The position numbers were made by a program, and so were the translations under genes. From Betaproteobacteria bacterium (GTDB taxonomy: Bacteria > Pseudomonadota > Gammaproteobacteria > Burkholderiales > Rhodocyclaceae): a DNA stretch of 64,000 bases. Each line of letters begins with the position of its first letter. Positions within the stretch are counted from its first letter, which is position 1. The DNA is taken from positions 1 to 64,000 of the forward strand of contig WRIU01000007.1 in the NCBI GenBank assembly GCA_009782565.1, written 5' to 3'. Below, piece by piece: positions 13,077 through 21,138 of the stretch. The notes beneath the pieces are model-generated. The model did not search any database and was not told the origin of the DNA. It worked only from the letters and a program-made list of their open reading frames with translations.

Positions 13077-13700
13077 TCATTCTCCCTTTCGCACGCGTTC
13101 GATCAGGCTGTCGACGACCTTGAGCGCGGCTTCATGGCTATTGCCGGCCATGGTCGCCGAAGTCAGGAAACGTCCGGCTACCGCCATCGTGGGCACGGAA
13201 TCAATCTTGTAGCTGCTGACTAGCGTCTTGGCACGCCCTACATTCGTCTCTATCCCCATCGATTTATAAATGCCCATGAAGGCCGATACGTCCAGCTTGT
13301 TCGCCTCGGCCCATTCGCGCACGACATCCAGCTTATCGAGCGGCAGTCTCTTTTTCTGCACGGCAACGAAAACTTTCTCATTCAAATCGAGCCGTTTACT
13401 GACCAGGAGCGTGTAATACAGGCGCGCCAAGCCTTCACCTCCCCAGACCACCGGAACCTGCGCGAAAGCTACGTCATCGGGTAAACGTTTGGCCCATTGC
13501 GCGACCAACGGCTCGAACGCCTGACAGTGCGAACAACCGTAGTGGAAGAATTCCAATACTTCGATTTTGTTTGGCACATTGGTCGGCACTGCGGATTTCA
13601 GAACCTGAAAACTTCCCCGCGCCTGCCCCAAGGCAAGACCCACCGGGCTGGCAAGCAACGCGAACGCGCCGAGTTGTTGCAGTACGTCACGACGGTTCAT
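13077..13700 (-). CDS. dsbA: Periplasmic thiol:disulfide interchange protein DsbA
   Basis: 207 residues. The thioredoxin fold carries the active site CSHC in FFHYGCSHCQAFEP (about residues 52-65) and the cis-Pro region VPTMAVAGRF. The N-terminus MNRRDVLQQLGAFALLASPVG has two Arg before a hydrophobic stretch, like a Tat-type signal, ending near GLALG-QARG. DsbA introduces disulfides into exported proteins. The dsbA, SPOR and argS genes run in one direction, an arrangement seen in many betaproteobacteria. Confidence 0.93.
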   Translation of the reverse strand: MNRRDVLQQLGAFALLASPVGLALGQARGSFQVLKSAVPTNVPNKIEVLEFFHYGCSHCQAFEPLVAQWAKRLPDDVAFAQVPVVWGGEGLARLYYTLLVSKRLDLNEKVFVAVQKKRLPLDKLDVVREWAEANKLDVSAFMGIYKSMGIETNVGRAKTLVSSYKIDSVPTMAVAGRFLTSATMAGNSHEAALKVVDSLIERVRKGE

Positions 13701-13726
13701 ATCAAAACTCCCTGTGTGAGCAAATT

Positions 13727-14386
13727 TTAATTGGAAACCTCTTCGGCACTGAAACCTCCCGAAAGCAGCCGGGCGCGCATTGCCTTCAAGTCTTCGCGGT
13801 CAGTAAACGGGCCGACGCGGATACGGTGCACAACCCGCCCATCGGATAACTGTGCCCGTTGCGTAACAATACGGTCAAGCCCCATCAACAGCAGCCGCGC
13901 CCTGAGGTCGTCGACCTGTTCCGCATTCTCGAAAGCTGCCAGTTGCAGGTACATCTGTTTCGCGGGAGCAGCTTGCGCCGGGGGAGCGGCGGGCTGAGGT
14001 TGAGGCTGCCCCGCAGGAGTCGGCGTCGCCACCGGTGGTGCATTTTCTCCATTTGGCAGGGTTTTGTAAAAAGAGTAATCCGGTTTTTCTGCCGGACGGT
14101 CCCCCGGCTTACCCGGCAACGCAGCCACCGACGCGGGTGTTTGCTGCGCGGCTGCAGCGTCCGGGGCTAAAGCCGCCCCAGGTTGCTGCGCGGCTGCGGA
14201 CGTCTCCGCCGCCTGTTTCGTCGATGGAGTCTTGCTAAATGGGTTGTCGTTCCGATTGACGTACAACACCACAGCGGTAACGATGATGGCTCCCAGAATC
14301 ATGCCGATCAAAATGCCCATGAGGGTTCCCCCCCGGCTGTGTGAAGGGCGTTTGGGAGAACGTGGAATTCTGCTTTTACGACTCAC
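13727..14386 (-). CDS. SPOR-domain cell-division-associated membrane protein
   Basis: 219 residues from GTG at 14386, which has GGAGT seven bases upstream; an in-frame start at 14419 would add 11 residues. A basic cytoplasmic tail (SRKSRIPRSPKRPS) precedes one transmembrane helix (GILIGMILGAIIVTAVVLYV). A Pro/Ala/Gln-rich periplasmic linker follows, then a C-terminal SPOR domain (about 145-219, YLQLAAFENAEQVDDLRARL and VHRIRVGPF). SPOR domains bind denuded septal glycan, so the protein is FtsN-like in layout, although it need not be FtsN. It lies 26 bp before dsbA and after argS, probably in the same operon. Confidence 0.85.
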   Translation of the reverse strand: MSRKSRIPRSPKRPSHSRGGTLMGILIGMILGAIIVTAVVLYVNRNDNPFSKTPSTKQAAETSAAAQQPGAALAPDAAAAQQTPASVAALPGKPGDRPAEKPDYSFYKTLPNGENAPPVATPTPAGQPQPQPAAPPAQAAPAKQMYLQLAAFENAEQVDDLRARLLLMGLDRIVTQRAQLSDGRVVHRIRVGPFTDREDLKAMRARLLSGGFSAEEVSN

Positions 14387-14433
14387 TGGAAAACTCCATT
14401 TTTGCGGCAGCAATACCACCTACCTTGTTATTG

Positions 14434-16200
14434 TTACATTGATTCGGGCGCAGACACGCCCAGAAGAGCCAACCCGTTTGCCAAGGTCTGGCGAACCGCC
14501 CCGGCCAGCGCCAGGCGCGCCAGCTTCACGGCCTCATCATCGACTAGCATTCGTTCAGCGTTGTACCAGCTATGGAAGTCAGCCGCCAGTTCCCTGAGGT
14601 AGAACGCTATCTGGTGCGGCGCGTAATCGTCTGCCGCCGTCTGCACGGTCTCCGGAAACGCTGCCAGACGCGCACACAGCCCCAGTTCACGTTCGCTGCC
14701 CAACACATCGGTATTGGCCAGCGCCAAATCTGACGGTTCGCCCCCCCATTTCCGCAACGCGGAGCAGGCCCGCGCGTGTGCATACTGCACATAGTACACG
14801 GGGTTTTCGTTGCTTTGGCTCCTGGCGAGGTCGAGGTCGAAATCGAGATGCTGGTCGCTCTTTCGCAACACGTAGAAAAAGCGGCAGGCATCCTTGCCAA
14901 CCTCGTTACGCAGTTCGCGCAGGGTTACGAATTCGCCCGCACGGGTCGACATCGAGGTCTTCTGCCCATCCCGGTAGAGCACGGCAAACTGCACCAGCGC
15001 CACGTCCAGCCGCGCCGGGTCAAGCCCCAAGGCTTCGACCGCACCCTTGACGCGCGGCACATAGCCGTGATGATCCGCGCCCCAGATGTCGATCATACGG
15101 TCGAACCCGCGCTCATACTTGTTGAGGTGGTAGGCGATGTCGGAAGCGAAATAGGTGTAGAGGCCGTTGTCGCGCTGCACGACGCGGTCCTTCTCATCAT
15201 TGAAGGCGGTGGAACGGAACCACTTCGCGCCGTTTTGCGCGTAAACGTGGCCTGCTTTTTCAAGCTGGGACACGGCACGCTCAACCAGCCCCGTGTCGAA
15301 AAGGCTGCGTTCGGAGAACCATTTGTCGAAACGCACGCCGAATTCCTGCAAGTCGTCGCGCACGTCGCCAAGCTGTTCATTGAGGGCAAAACCGAACACC
15401 CATTGGTAATCCTCGCCAAGCAGGCGCTTGGCGTTGGCAATCAGCGTATCCAGATGTTGTTCGCGCTGCGCCTTGGCTTCCTTGTCATCACTGCGTTGCG
15501 GCGGCGGCAGCCCATTTGTTCCGGCCAGCACGTCGGCGGCAGTCACACGCGCGAAGAGTTCCCCGTGCGCGTTGCGGAGTTCCCGGGCCATTTCGACAAC
15601 GTATTCGCCCTGATAGGCGTTCGGAGGCAATTCCACCTCGATGCCGAACAACGCCAGATAGCGCAGCCATGTCGATAGCGCCAGGATGTCCATCTGCCGT
15701 CCGGCGTCATTGACGTAATACTCGCGGTTCACCTCGAACCCGGCGAAAGCGAGCACGTCGGCGAGCGAAGCGCCGTAGGCGGCTCCGCGCCCATGCCCGA
15801 CGTGCAGCGGCCCAGTCGGGTTGGCCGACACGAACTCGATCTGCACCTTTACGCCCCTCTCTGCGCCGCGTCCCCAATCCCCGCCCAGGGCAAGCGCATC
15901 GCGCACCACTGCCGTCTTCAATGCCGGGGCAAAAGTGAAGTTGATGAACCCTGCCCCGGCCACTTCGGCCTTTTCCACCCATCTGGAGGGCGGCAGTTCG
16001 GCGCATAGCAGCCCTGCCAGTTCGCGCGGGTTGCGCCTGAGCGTCCGAGCCAACTGCATGGCAATGTTAGTGGCGAAGTCGCCATGCCCCGCCTGCCGAG
16101 GCCGTTCCAGCACTATGGGCACGGCGGCATGTTCCGGAGCCACGCTCTTCAGGGCGGCGCGAATCAGTTCGGTCAGTAATGTCCTGGGGTCGGTACTCAT
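14434..16200 (-). CDS. argS: Arginyl-tRNA synthetase
   Basis: 588 residues, a class I synthetase. Signature segments are FVSANPTGPLHVGHGRG (HIGH equivalent, about residue 125) and YVNDAGRQMDIL. The anticodon-binding C-terminal domain includes YYVQYAHARACSALRKWG and ends SALALLGV-type text. The N-terminal add-on domain is present (1-90). It charges tRNA-Arg. The start MSTDPRTLLTELIRAAL fits the family. It heads the argS-SPOR-dsbA run. Confidence 0.98.
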   Translation of the reverse strand: MSTDPRTLLTELIRAALKSVAPEHAAVPIVLERPRQAGHGDFATNIAMQLARTLRRNPRELAGLLCAELPPSRWVEKAEVAGAGFINFTFAPALKTAVVRDALALGGDWGRGAERGVKVQIEFVSANPTGPLHVGHGRGAAYGASLADVLAFAGFEVNREYYVNDAGRQMDILALSTWLRYLALFGIEVELPPNAYQGEYVVEMARELRNAHGELFARVTAADVLAGTNGLPPPQRSDDKEAKAQREQHLDTLIANAKRLLGEDYQWVFGFALNEQLGDVRDDLQEFGVRFDKWFSERSLFDTGLVERAVSQLEKAGHVYAQNGAKWFRSTAFNDEKDRVVQRDNGLYTYFASDIAYHLNKYERGFDRMIDIWGADHHGYVPRVKGAVEALGLDPARLDVALVQFAVLYRDGQKTSMSTRAGEFVTLRELRNEVGKDACRFFYVLRKSDQHLDFDLDLARSQSNENPVYYVQYAHARACSALRKWGGEPSDLALANTDVLGSERELGLCARLAAFPETVQTAADDYAPHQIAFYLRELAADFHSWYNAERMLVDDEAVKLARLALAGAVRQTLANGLALLGVSAPESM

Positions 16201-16303
16201 GGATAAAACGAGAAAACGCGGGAATGAAAAGGCCGGTCATTATATCGGCACAGCGAATAACGGCGGTACTATAAGAAAATAAAGGGTCATCCTTTGAGTC
16301 ACC

Positions 16304-16319
16304 CCTGCCTAAAGGCAGG
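16304..16319. repeat. Short GC-rich hairpin upstream of the thioesterase gene
   Basis: CCTGCCT and AGGCAGG form a tight hairpin in the 155-bp gap between the divergent argS and thioesterase genes, 38 bp before the thioesterase ATG. It lacks a T-run on either side, so it is not an obvious terminator. The text around it (CACCCCTGCCTAAAGGCAGG) recalls terminal hairpins of IS200/IS605-type elements, but no transposase is near. It may be an element scar or a leader structure. Confidence 0.4.
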
Positions 16320-16356
16320 AGATTGCGCGAGACACATGTTCATGAGGTAACACAAA

Positions 16357-16767
16357 ATGAGCAACACATCCCCTCACACAACAGCATGCACATGCGAGCG
16401 TCAACCTGCGTTGCGGGTCGTCCCTCTGCCCGCCGACCTCAACCCGGCGGGCGACGTATTCGGCGGCTGGATCATGTCGATGGTCGACATCGCAGGCTCG
16501 ATCGCCGCCCGCCGCCGCGCCCGTTCGCGGGTCGCCACGGTAGCGGTCAACTCCTTCATCTTCAAGCAGCCCGTCTCAGTAGGCGACCTGGTCAGTTTCT
16601 ACTCTGAAGTCGTAACGGTGGGAAAAACTTCGATCACCGTCGACGTGGAAGTCTACGTGGAACGCAACCCGGAAAATGCGGTGGCTCACAAAGTGACGGA
16701 AGCCAAATTAACCTACGTGGCGCTCGACCATCACGGCAACAAACGAACCATCCCACCGGAAGAGTAA
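16357..16767 (+). CDS. yciA: Acyl-CoA thioesterase, YciA family
   Basis: 136 residues with a single hotdog fold. The helix segment NPAGDVFGGWIMSMVDIAGS holds the catalytic Asp region, and FKQPVSVGDLVSFYSEV is typical of YciA. The family hydrolyses a broad range of acyl-CoAs and forms hexamers. GAGGTAA lies six bases before the ATG, supporting this start. It is divergent from argS. The N-terminal HTTACTCERQ stretch carries two Cys close together, not usual for YciA and of unknown meaning. Confidence 0.93.
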   Translation: MSNTSPHTTACTCERQPALRVVPLPADLNPAGDVFGGWIMSMVDIAGSIAARRRARSRVATVAVNSFIFKQPVSVGDLVSFYSEVVTVGKTSITVDVEVYVERNPENAVAHKVTEAKLTYVALDHHGNKRTIPPEE

Positions 16768-16841
16768 TCAAGTTAAAAAAGCCAGAAACCTTTTGGTTGC
16801 CTGGTTTTTCGGATGGAACAGAATGGATCGGAATGAGTTGT

Positions 16842-16926
16842 TGGTGCCCAGGACGGGACTCGAACCCGTAAGCCTGACGGCGGCAGATTTTAAGTCTGCT
16901 GTGTATACCAGTTCCACCACCCGGGC
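16842..16926 (-). tRNA. tRNA-Leu (anticodon TAA)
   Basis: On the minus strand an 85-nt class II tRNA runs from GCCCGGGTGGTGGAA to an encoded CCA. The acceptor arm GCCCGGG pairs with CCTGGGC (one G-T pair). The anticodon loop CTTAAAA holds TAA, the variable arm is long (GCCGTCAGGCTTAC region), and GGTTCGAGTCC is the T-arm. It stands alone between the thioesterase and the DnaJ-like gene. Confidence 0.95.
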
Positions 16927-17010
16927 AGGCGGCGGATTGTCGCATAGATGGATGCTCGCGCACAGCGTGCGTTTTGAAGCCGTCCGGGCAAGCTCTGGGA
17001 GCACGGCGCT

Positions 17011-18021
17011 GTGAAAACAGCCGAAGCACGGAAACTGCTTGGGGTTGGGCAAGACGCGACATCTCAGGCTATCAAAAGAGCTTTTCGCCACTTGGCGATG
17101 CTCTGGCATCCGGATCGCAATCCTGCGCCAGAAGCCCATGAGATGTTTGCCCGCCTCAGCGCCGCCTGTGATCTCCTGTTGGAGCCGTTCGGGCAGGAAA
17201 CGGCATCCGATGACAAAAGCAGTTCCACAGCGGGCAAGGCGGAATCTCGCGGCGCGGATCGCAACCAGGACATTGAACTCGACATCGAGCAGCTTTGCCT
17301 CGGCGGCAAAATCGACACCGTCCTCGAGTCGGGCGTGGATTGCCTGGAATGCGCGGGTCAGGGCTATCAGGAACACGAACGCAGCCAGCTTTGCGTCCAT
17401 TGTCAGGGCAGTGGCCGGGTGCGGCACGGCAAAAGCCTGCATCGTTGCGAAAATTGCGATGGGCGCGGTTACTCCCGGCGCATCCGCTGCCCTCAGTGTG
17501 ACGGGAGAGGACGCCAGATCAGCCGCCGCGTTCTGACCGTGACCATCCCTCCCGGCATGCTGCCGGACGATGAATTGCGTCTCAAAGGCGAAGGCTACGC
17601 ACCCGTTTCGGGCAAAGGCCGCCCAGGAGATTTGCGCCTACGCATCCAGTGTCACTCCCATCCGCTCTATACGCTCGAAGGCAGCGACATCTCGCTGGAT
17701 CGTCCGGTCAGCGTCTTCATCCTGTTAGGCGGCGGAAACATCAGTGTGCCTTCGCCCAATGGCTTGCATGATCTCGACATCGAACCCGGATCGGCAAGCA
17801 TGCGCGAACAAGACATTCCCGGCGCGGGCATTCCTGCCAGAGGCAAACGTGCGGCAGGCAAATTGCGTGTGCGCCTCGTCCCCGTATTCCCTGCCTCGCC
17901 AACCCCTGCGCTGCTCAAACTCTACCGCGCGCTTCAGGCCGAAACCGAACAGATGGGGACAGAAGCCCTCCCGGAACTCGTGGCATGGGAGCGCCGCTGG
18001 CTGCCTGGGTCAAAGGTCTGA
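17011..18021 (+). CDS. DnaJ-like co-chaperone with J domain and Cys-rich zinc domain
   Basis: 336 residues from GTG at 17011, with GGGAG nine bases upstream. The J domain (1-60) contains the HPD motif in LWHPDRNP. Then come four CxxCxGxG-type zinc repeats (CLECAGQG, CVHCQGSG, CENCDGRG, CPQCDGRG; about 110-170) and the C-terminal substrate-binding domains with TVTIPPGMLPDDELRLKGEG. It should stimulate an Hsp70 ATPase. Unlike DnaJ itself it lacks the Gly/Phe-rich linker and is 40 residues shorter, and it is not beside dnaK. It is therefore a second, specialised DnaJ. Confidence 0.85.
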   Translation: MKTAEARKLLGVGQDATSQAIKRAFRHLAMLWHPDRNPAPEAHEMFARLSAACDLLLEPFGQETASDDKSSSTAGKAESRGADRNQDIELDIEQLCLGGKIDTVLESGVDCLECAGQGYQEHERSQLCVHCQGSGRVRHGKSLHRCENCDGRGYSRRIRCPQCDGRGRQISRRVLTVTIPPGMLPDDELRLKGEGYAPVSGKGRPGDLRLRIQCHSHPLYTLEGSDISLDRPVSVFILLGGGNISVPSPNGLHDLDIEPGSASMREQDIPGAGIPARGKRAAGKLRVRLVPVFPASPTPALLKLYRALQAETEQMGTEALPELVAWERRWLPGSKV

Positions 18022-18258
18022 ACAGTAATCCACCCAAAAAAACTCTTGCCGCTGTCAACTGATGTAACCCCCAGAAGTTGGACGGTTTTTCTATCGTCCC
18101 GCTCAAGTTGTGCAAACGGTAACGGCAAGGATAGCCTAGCGCCTAGCGCCTCCCTTATAATATCTTGCTGACAATAACCCTCAGTACTAAAGGCACTGAA
18201 CAAGTACAGTCGTCGGAGTATGCCCCATCAATGATCAGAAAACTGAGGAGACGCTTTC
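18022..18258. other. Intergenic stretch with possible IS3-type end
   Basis: No gene. At about 18060-18085 the text TGATGTAACCCCCAGAAGTT followed by GGACGG resembles the terminal repeats of some IS3-family elements, from memory; no transposase is present. A TATAAT-like box occurs near 18153-18160 and a tandem TAGCGCC repeat just before it. The stretch ends at the start of the glycosyltransferase relic. Confidence 0.35.
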
Positions 18259-18490
18259 ATGCAGCCATGCCCCAGAACTGACGATGTCTGGCTGTACTGG
18301 ATGGTACGCCGTAACAGCCGGTTCGAAATACATTCCGGTACCCAGCGCGGGCTGGTCAATTGGCTGGGTAGTCAGAAGGTAAGTCTCTGGAGTCGGAACC
18401 GGATCGCCAACGACACCCAGATTAGCGCAATGGTCAAGGCTTATGGCCTTCCCTGACAGCATGCGCCTTTCTCAGCCATCGAAAAACGGC
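18243..18490 (+). pseudogene. 3' relic of a glycosyltransferase gene, duplicate of the gene at 23.7 kb
   Basis: A 65-residue open frame (18259-18456) aligns with the last 67 residues of the glycosyltransferase at 23690-24508. It shares DDVWLYWMVRRN, the HSGT segment, NDTQI and the ending AMVK-YGLP; about two thirds of positions agree by eye. DNA similarity starts at GACGCTTTCATGCA and runs past the stop into CTGACAGCATGC, so it is a DNA-level duplicate that has lost its first three quarters. The downstream O-antigen ligase starts inside this duplicated text. It is very unlikely to work as a protein. Confidence 0.8.
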
Positions 18491-19801
18491 GTGGGTCAAT
18501 GGCTTGGGTTCGTATTTGCGTCCCTAGCGTTCGCCTTGCCTATTGTCTGGTTCTTGTCGGGGGCGAGTGATGCCATCATCAACAAGATGGTTCGTGTCAT
18601 GTTTGTACTTTTCCTGTTGGGCGTTGGGCAAAAAGCGCCGCGTATTTACTACAAAGACAAATTAGTTTGGTTGTGTACCCTGCTGGTTCTGATACTTGTG
18701 CTCGGTTATATATGGCAGCGCTTTTCACTGCCAAAGGAACTGTTTAGTGGCTCTTCAGCAAGAGAATTCATCCCTGCATTCTGTTTCTTCGTTGTCGTGA
18801 CGTATGGGATAAGCGTAGCACCTAAAGCCTCTCCGTTTCTTTTGTTGATCACTAGCGGAGCAGGACTACTCATTCATCTGTCGTTCGAGCCTGCTGATGT
18901 CTGGTTGACCGCTTGGCAAGGAGGACGGATGGATTTCGGATTTGGAAACCCGCAACACACCGGTGTAATATTCTCTACTGCGTTACTGGCTGGCATATTT
19001 TTCTTGCCCCGGGTATTTTCATTGCCTTTCAGGGTGTGCATACTGGCCTTGCCGATGCTTGTGGGTCTTATCTTGTTGATGATATTCGGCGTCATCACTA
19101 CGCAGACCCGCGCAATCTGGTTGGGATTGCTTTTTTCGGCATTCATTTTGCTCTTGATTTGCGCCGTAATCTTGCTCACTGGGCGTTGCTCTTTGCGCCG
19201 GAGCACACTCATCCAGGCAGCTACAATAGGAATCGGCATTTTTTTTGCCGGATCAGTGATGCTCTATTTTATGGACGGCAATTTCACCCGGCGCTTGTCC
19301 GAGGAAAAAATCGAAGCTGCTACAATCAAAGAAATGGTGCAACTCGAAACAGTTCCAGATACCAGTGTTGGTGTGCGGATCGGATTGTGGGTCACAACGC
19401 TTGAGTGGATTGCCGAGCGACCCGCTTTCGGGTGGGGAGGAGTCAAAGTATCAAAATTGATCAAGCAATCGCCGCATTTCGATGAAGATTTTAAAAAAAG
19501 GTATAAAGACTTGCACAATTCGTATCTTCAAACCTTTGTCAACGTTGGGGGCGCAGCACTTATGTGCATGATTGCAATCATTTTCCTGGTTGCATGGCGT
19601 ACCATTATGGCTTGGCGTCGAGAACAAATGCCTACCGATGTATTCCTTTTTTCCTGCACATTCTTTTCTTTTTGGGTAATGGTAAACATATTCAATACAT
19701 ATATCATAACTCCCGCAGGATTCCTTCTTCATGCTGTGATTGGAAGCTTTGTGTGCTCTTGGCATTTACGCAGCCAACATGACCAAGCGAAACTCAAATA
19801 G
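18461..19801 (+). CDS. O-antigen ligase family membrane protein (WaaL/Wzy_C-like)
   Basis: About 446 residues from ATG 18461 (an in-frame ATG at 18443 is the alternative; both lie in the duplicated glycosyltransferase tail). It has around ten hydrophobic helices and a large periplasmic loop after the helix LGLLFSAFILLLICAVILL. The PAFGWGG motif and the HNSYLQTFVNVGG segment are characteristic of O-antigen ligases and polymerases. WaaL-type enzymes join undecaprenyl-linked glycan to lipid A core in the periplasm. The presence next to DnpA-like and Mig-14-like genes supports a lipopolysaccharide role. Base composition is AT-richer than the backbone, suggesting transfer. Confidence 0.82.
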   Translation: MRLSQPSKNGVGQWLGFVFASLAFALPIVWFLSGASDAIINKMVRVMFVLFLLGVGQKAPRIYYKDKLVWLCTLLVLILVLGYIWQRFSLPKELFSGSSAREFIPAFCFFVVVTYGISVAPKASPFLLLITSGAGLLIHLSFEPADVWLTAWQGGRMDFGFGNPQHTGVIFSTALLAGIFFLPRVFSLPFRVCILALPMLVGLILLMIFGVITTQTRAIWLGLLFSAFILLLICAVILLTGRCSLRRSTLIQAATIGIGIFFAGSVMLYFMDGNFTRRLSEEKIEAATIKEMVQLETVPDTSVGVRIGLWVTTLEWIAERPAFGWGGVKVSKLIKQSPHFDEDFKKRYKDLHNSYLQTFVNVGGAALMCMIAIIFLVAWRTIMAWRREQMPTDVFLFSCTFFSFWVMVNIFNTYIITPAGFLLHAVIGSFVCSWHLRSQHDQAKLK

Positions 19802-19841
19802 AGAAGAGAGTCATCCCGCTATAAATGACAGGAAGAGATAA

Positions 19842-20921
19842 TCACTTTGACCGGTCTTTTCCTGGTCGATTTAAGACTTGAGATTTTATTTTAAGCAAAA
19901 CTCGACTCAGCCAAAATATAATCCTGAACCTTATTATTCTTATTCGCCTGGAAAGAGAAAACCAAATACTCATATCGTCGCTGCATAAGAATTTTTTATC
20001 AGGTTGACTTTGTATAGCTGCCAATACACCGCGAGAGAAAGGTGTATCACAACATTTTATATAATGTATAAATGTTCTAAAAAATTCCAGCGATGTCTCA
20101 TGCATACCTTGCTGCAACGGTTCTGCCATATCTTGTAGATGTTCTTTAGCCAAAATATTGCATGCTTTTGCAAACGCTGCACATAGTTTGTCACTCTCCG
20201 GCTTTGTCTGTATGATCTGAACCAGATCAAAATGCAACCGTGCCGAACTCATAAGGTGTAACGGGGTAGCAACACTAAACCTAGTTACGCTGTCGTTGTT
20301 GCAGCGGTATACATAGTAGGGAGCCGGATCAACAATTACTTTCCTTGCGGTGTACAGTGCATTGAAACAAAAGACGACATCTCCATAATAAACTCCTGAC
20401 GCAAAAAGACAATTGTTTTGCAATACATGGCTGCGCCTGTATATATGTATACATGAGCCCCAAGTGCGGAACTTACGCATCAGGAACAGGCAAGCAGCAG
20501 TATCACCAGAAAACTCTCCTGGCTCGATCGCTATAGTAGAAAGGCCATGATTGAAAAGGCGAGTATGTCCGCTGGTAAAGACATCCGTTCCAGCATCAAT
20601 CATCTTCACTTTTTCAGCCAATACAGCCGCATCTATGTAGTCGTCTGCATCCAGAAACGTAATATGCTCTCCCCTAGCAAGCATGATCGCAAAATTTCTA
20701 GCGTTTCCCGGCCTCACATTATGCGTCAGACTGTGGCAACGCAAATTGGTATGCTTTTGTGCGAAAGATTCTACAATATCCAAAGTGGTGTCAGTTGACG
20801 CATCATTGATGACAATGACCTCCCATTGCGGGTGATCTGTTAGATGCAGGCTTTCGATGCACTCAGCAATGAAACTCTCTTCATTGTGCGCGCAGATGAT
20901 GATTGACAGTTTCGTTTGCAT
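19842..20921 (-). CDS. GT2-family glycosyltransferase
   Basis: 359 residues. The GT-A nucleotide-sugar domain (1-220) has LSIIICAHNEESFIAECI, VIVINDASTDTT and the DxD motif FLDADDYID. The C-terminal 140 residues are helical, with a basic end (RRIRIIRFRIIFWLSRVLLK) that could sit on the membrane. Sugar and acceptor are unknown. Codon use and base composition are clearly AT-richer than the backbone, so the gene looks acquired. It converges on the O-antigen ligase (40 bp gap) and lies downstream of the PIG-L gene on the same strand. Confidence 0.88.
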   Translation of the reverse strand: MQTKLSIIICAHNEESFIAECIESLHLTDHPQWEVIVINDASTDTTLDIVESFAQKHTNLRCHSLTHNVRPGNARNFAIMLARGEHITFLDADDYIDAAVLAEKVKMIDAGTDVFTSGHTRLFNHGLSTIAIEPGEFSGDTAACLFLMRKFRTWGSCIHIYRRSHVLQNNCLFASGVYYGDVVFCFNALYTARKVIVDPAPYYVYRCNNDSVTRFSVATPLHLMSSARLHFDLVQIIQTKPESDKLCAAFAKACNILAKEHLQDMAEPLQQGMHETSLEFFRTFIHYIKCCDTPFSRGVLAAIQSQPDKKFLCSDDMSIWFSLSRRIRIIRFRIIFWLSRVLLKIKSQVLNRPGKDRSK

Positions 20922-20964
20922 GTTTATCTGAGTCTTTGATTGTCAATTGTTGTCATGAATAGGC

Positions 20965-21113
20965 AGTGTCTCAGTTTGAAATTTGATTCGTAGGGGCGGC
21001 ATCCTGCCGCCCGCAAGGCAATGCCGCAATGAACACCGTTTGAACGGGTCGGGTAGTCCATCGGGCGGCAAAATGCCGCCCCTACAACACCATGAAATTC
21101 AAACTGAGACACT
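20965..21113. repeat. REP/BIME-like nested inverted repeat, copy 1
   Basis: The two arms read AGTGTCTCAGTTTGAA with a short variable stretch, then GTAGGGGCGGCAT(N3)GCCGCCC, and recur as the reverse complement at 21061-21113. Each arm is itself a hairpin (GGGCGGCA/TGCCGCCC). The core matches the copies at 36814 and 45690. This copy alone has the extra outer 16-bp inverted repeat. It sits between the PIG-L stop and the next minus-strand gene, where the hairpins could end the transcript. Confidence 0.85.
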
Positions 21114-21138
21114 ACCCATGAATATCGTTTTGTAAACC

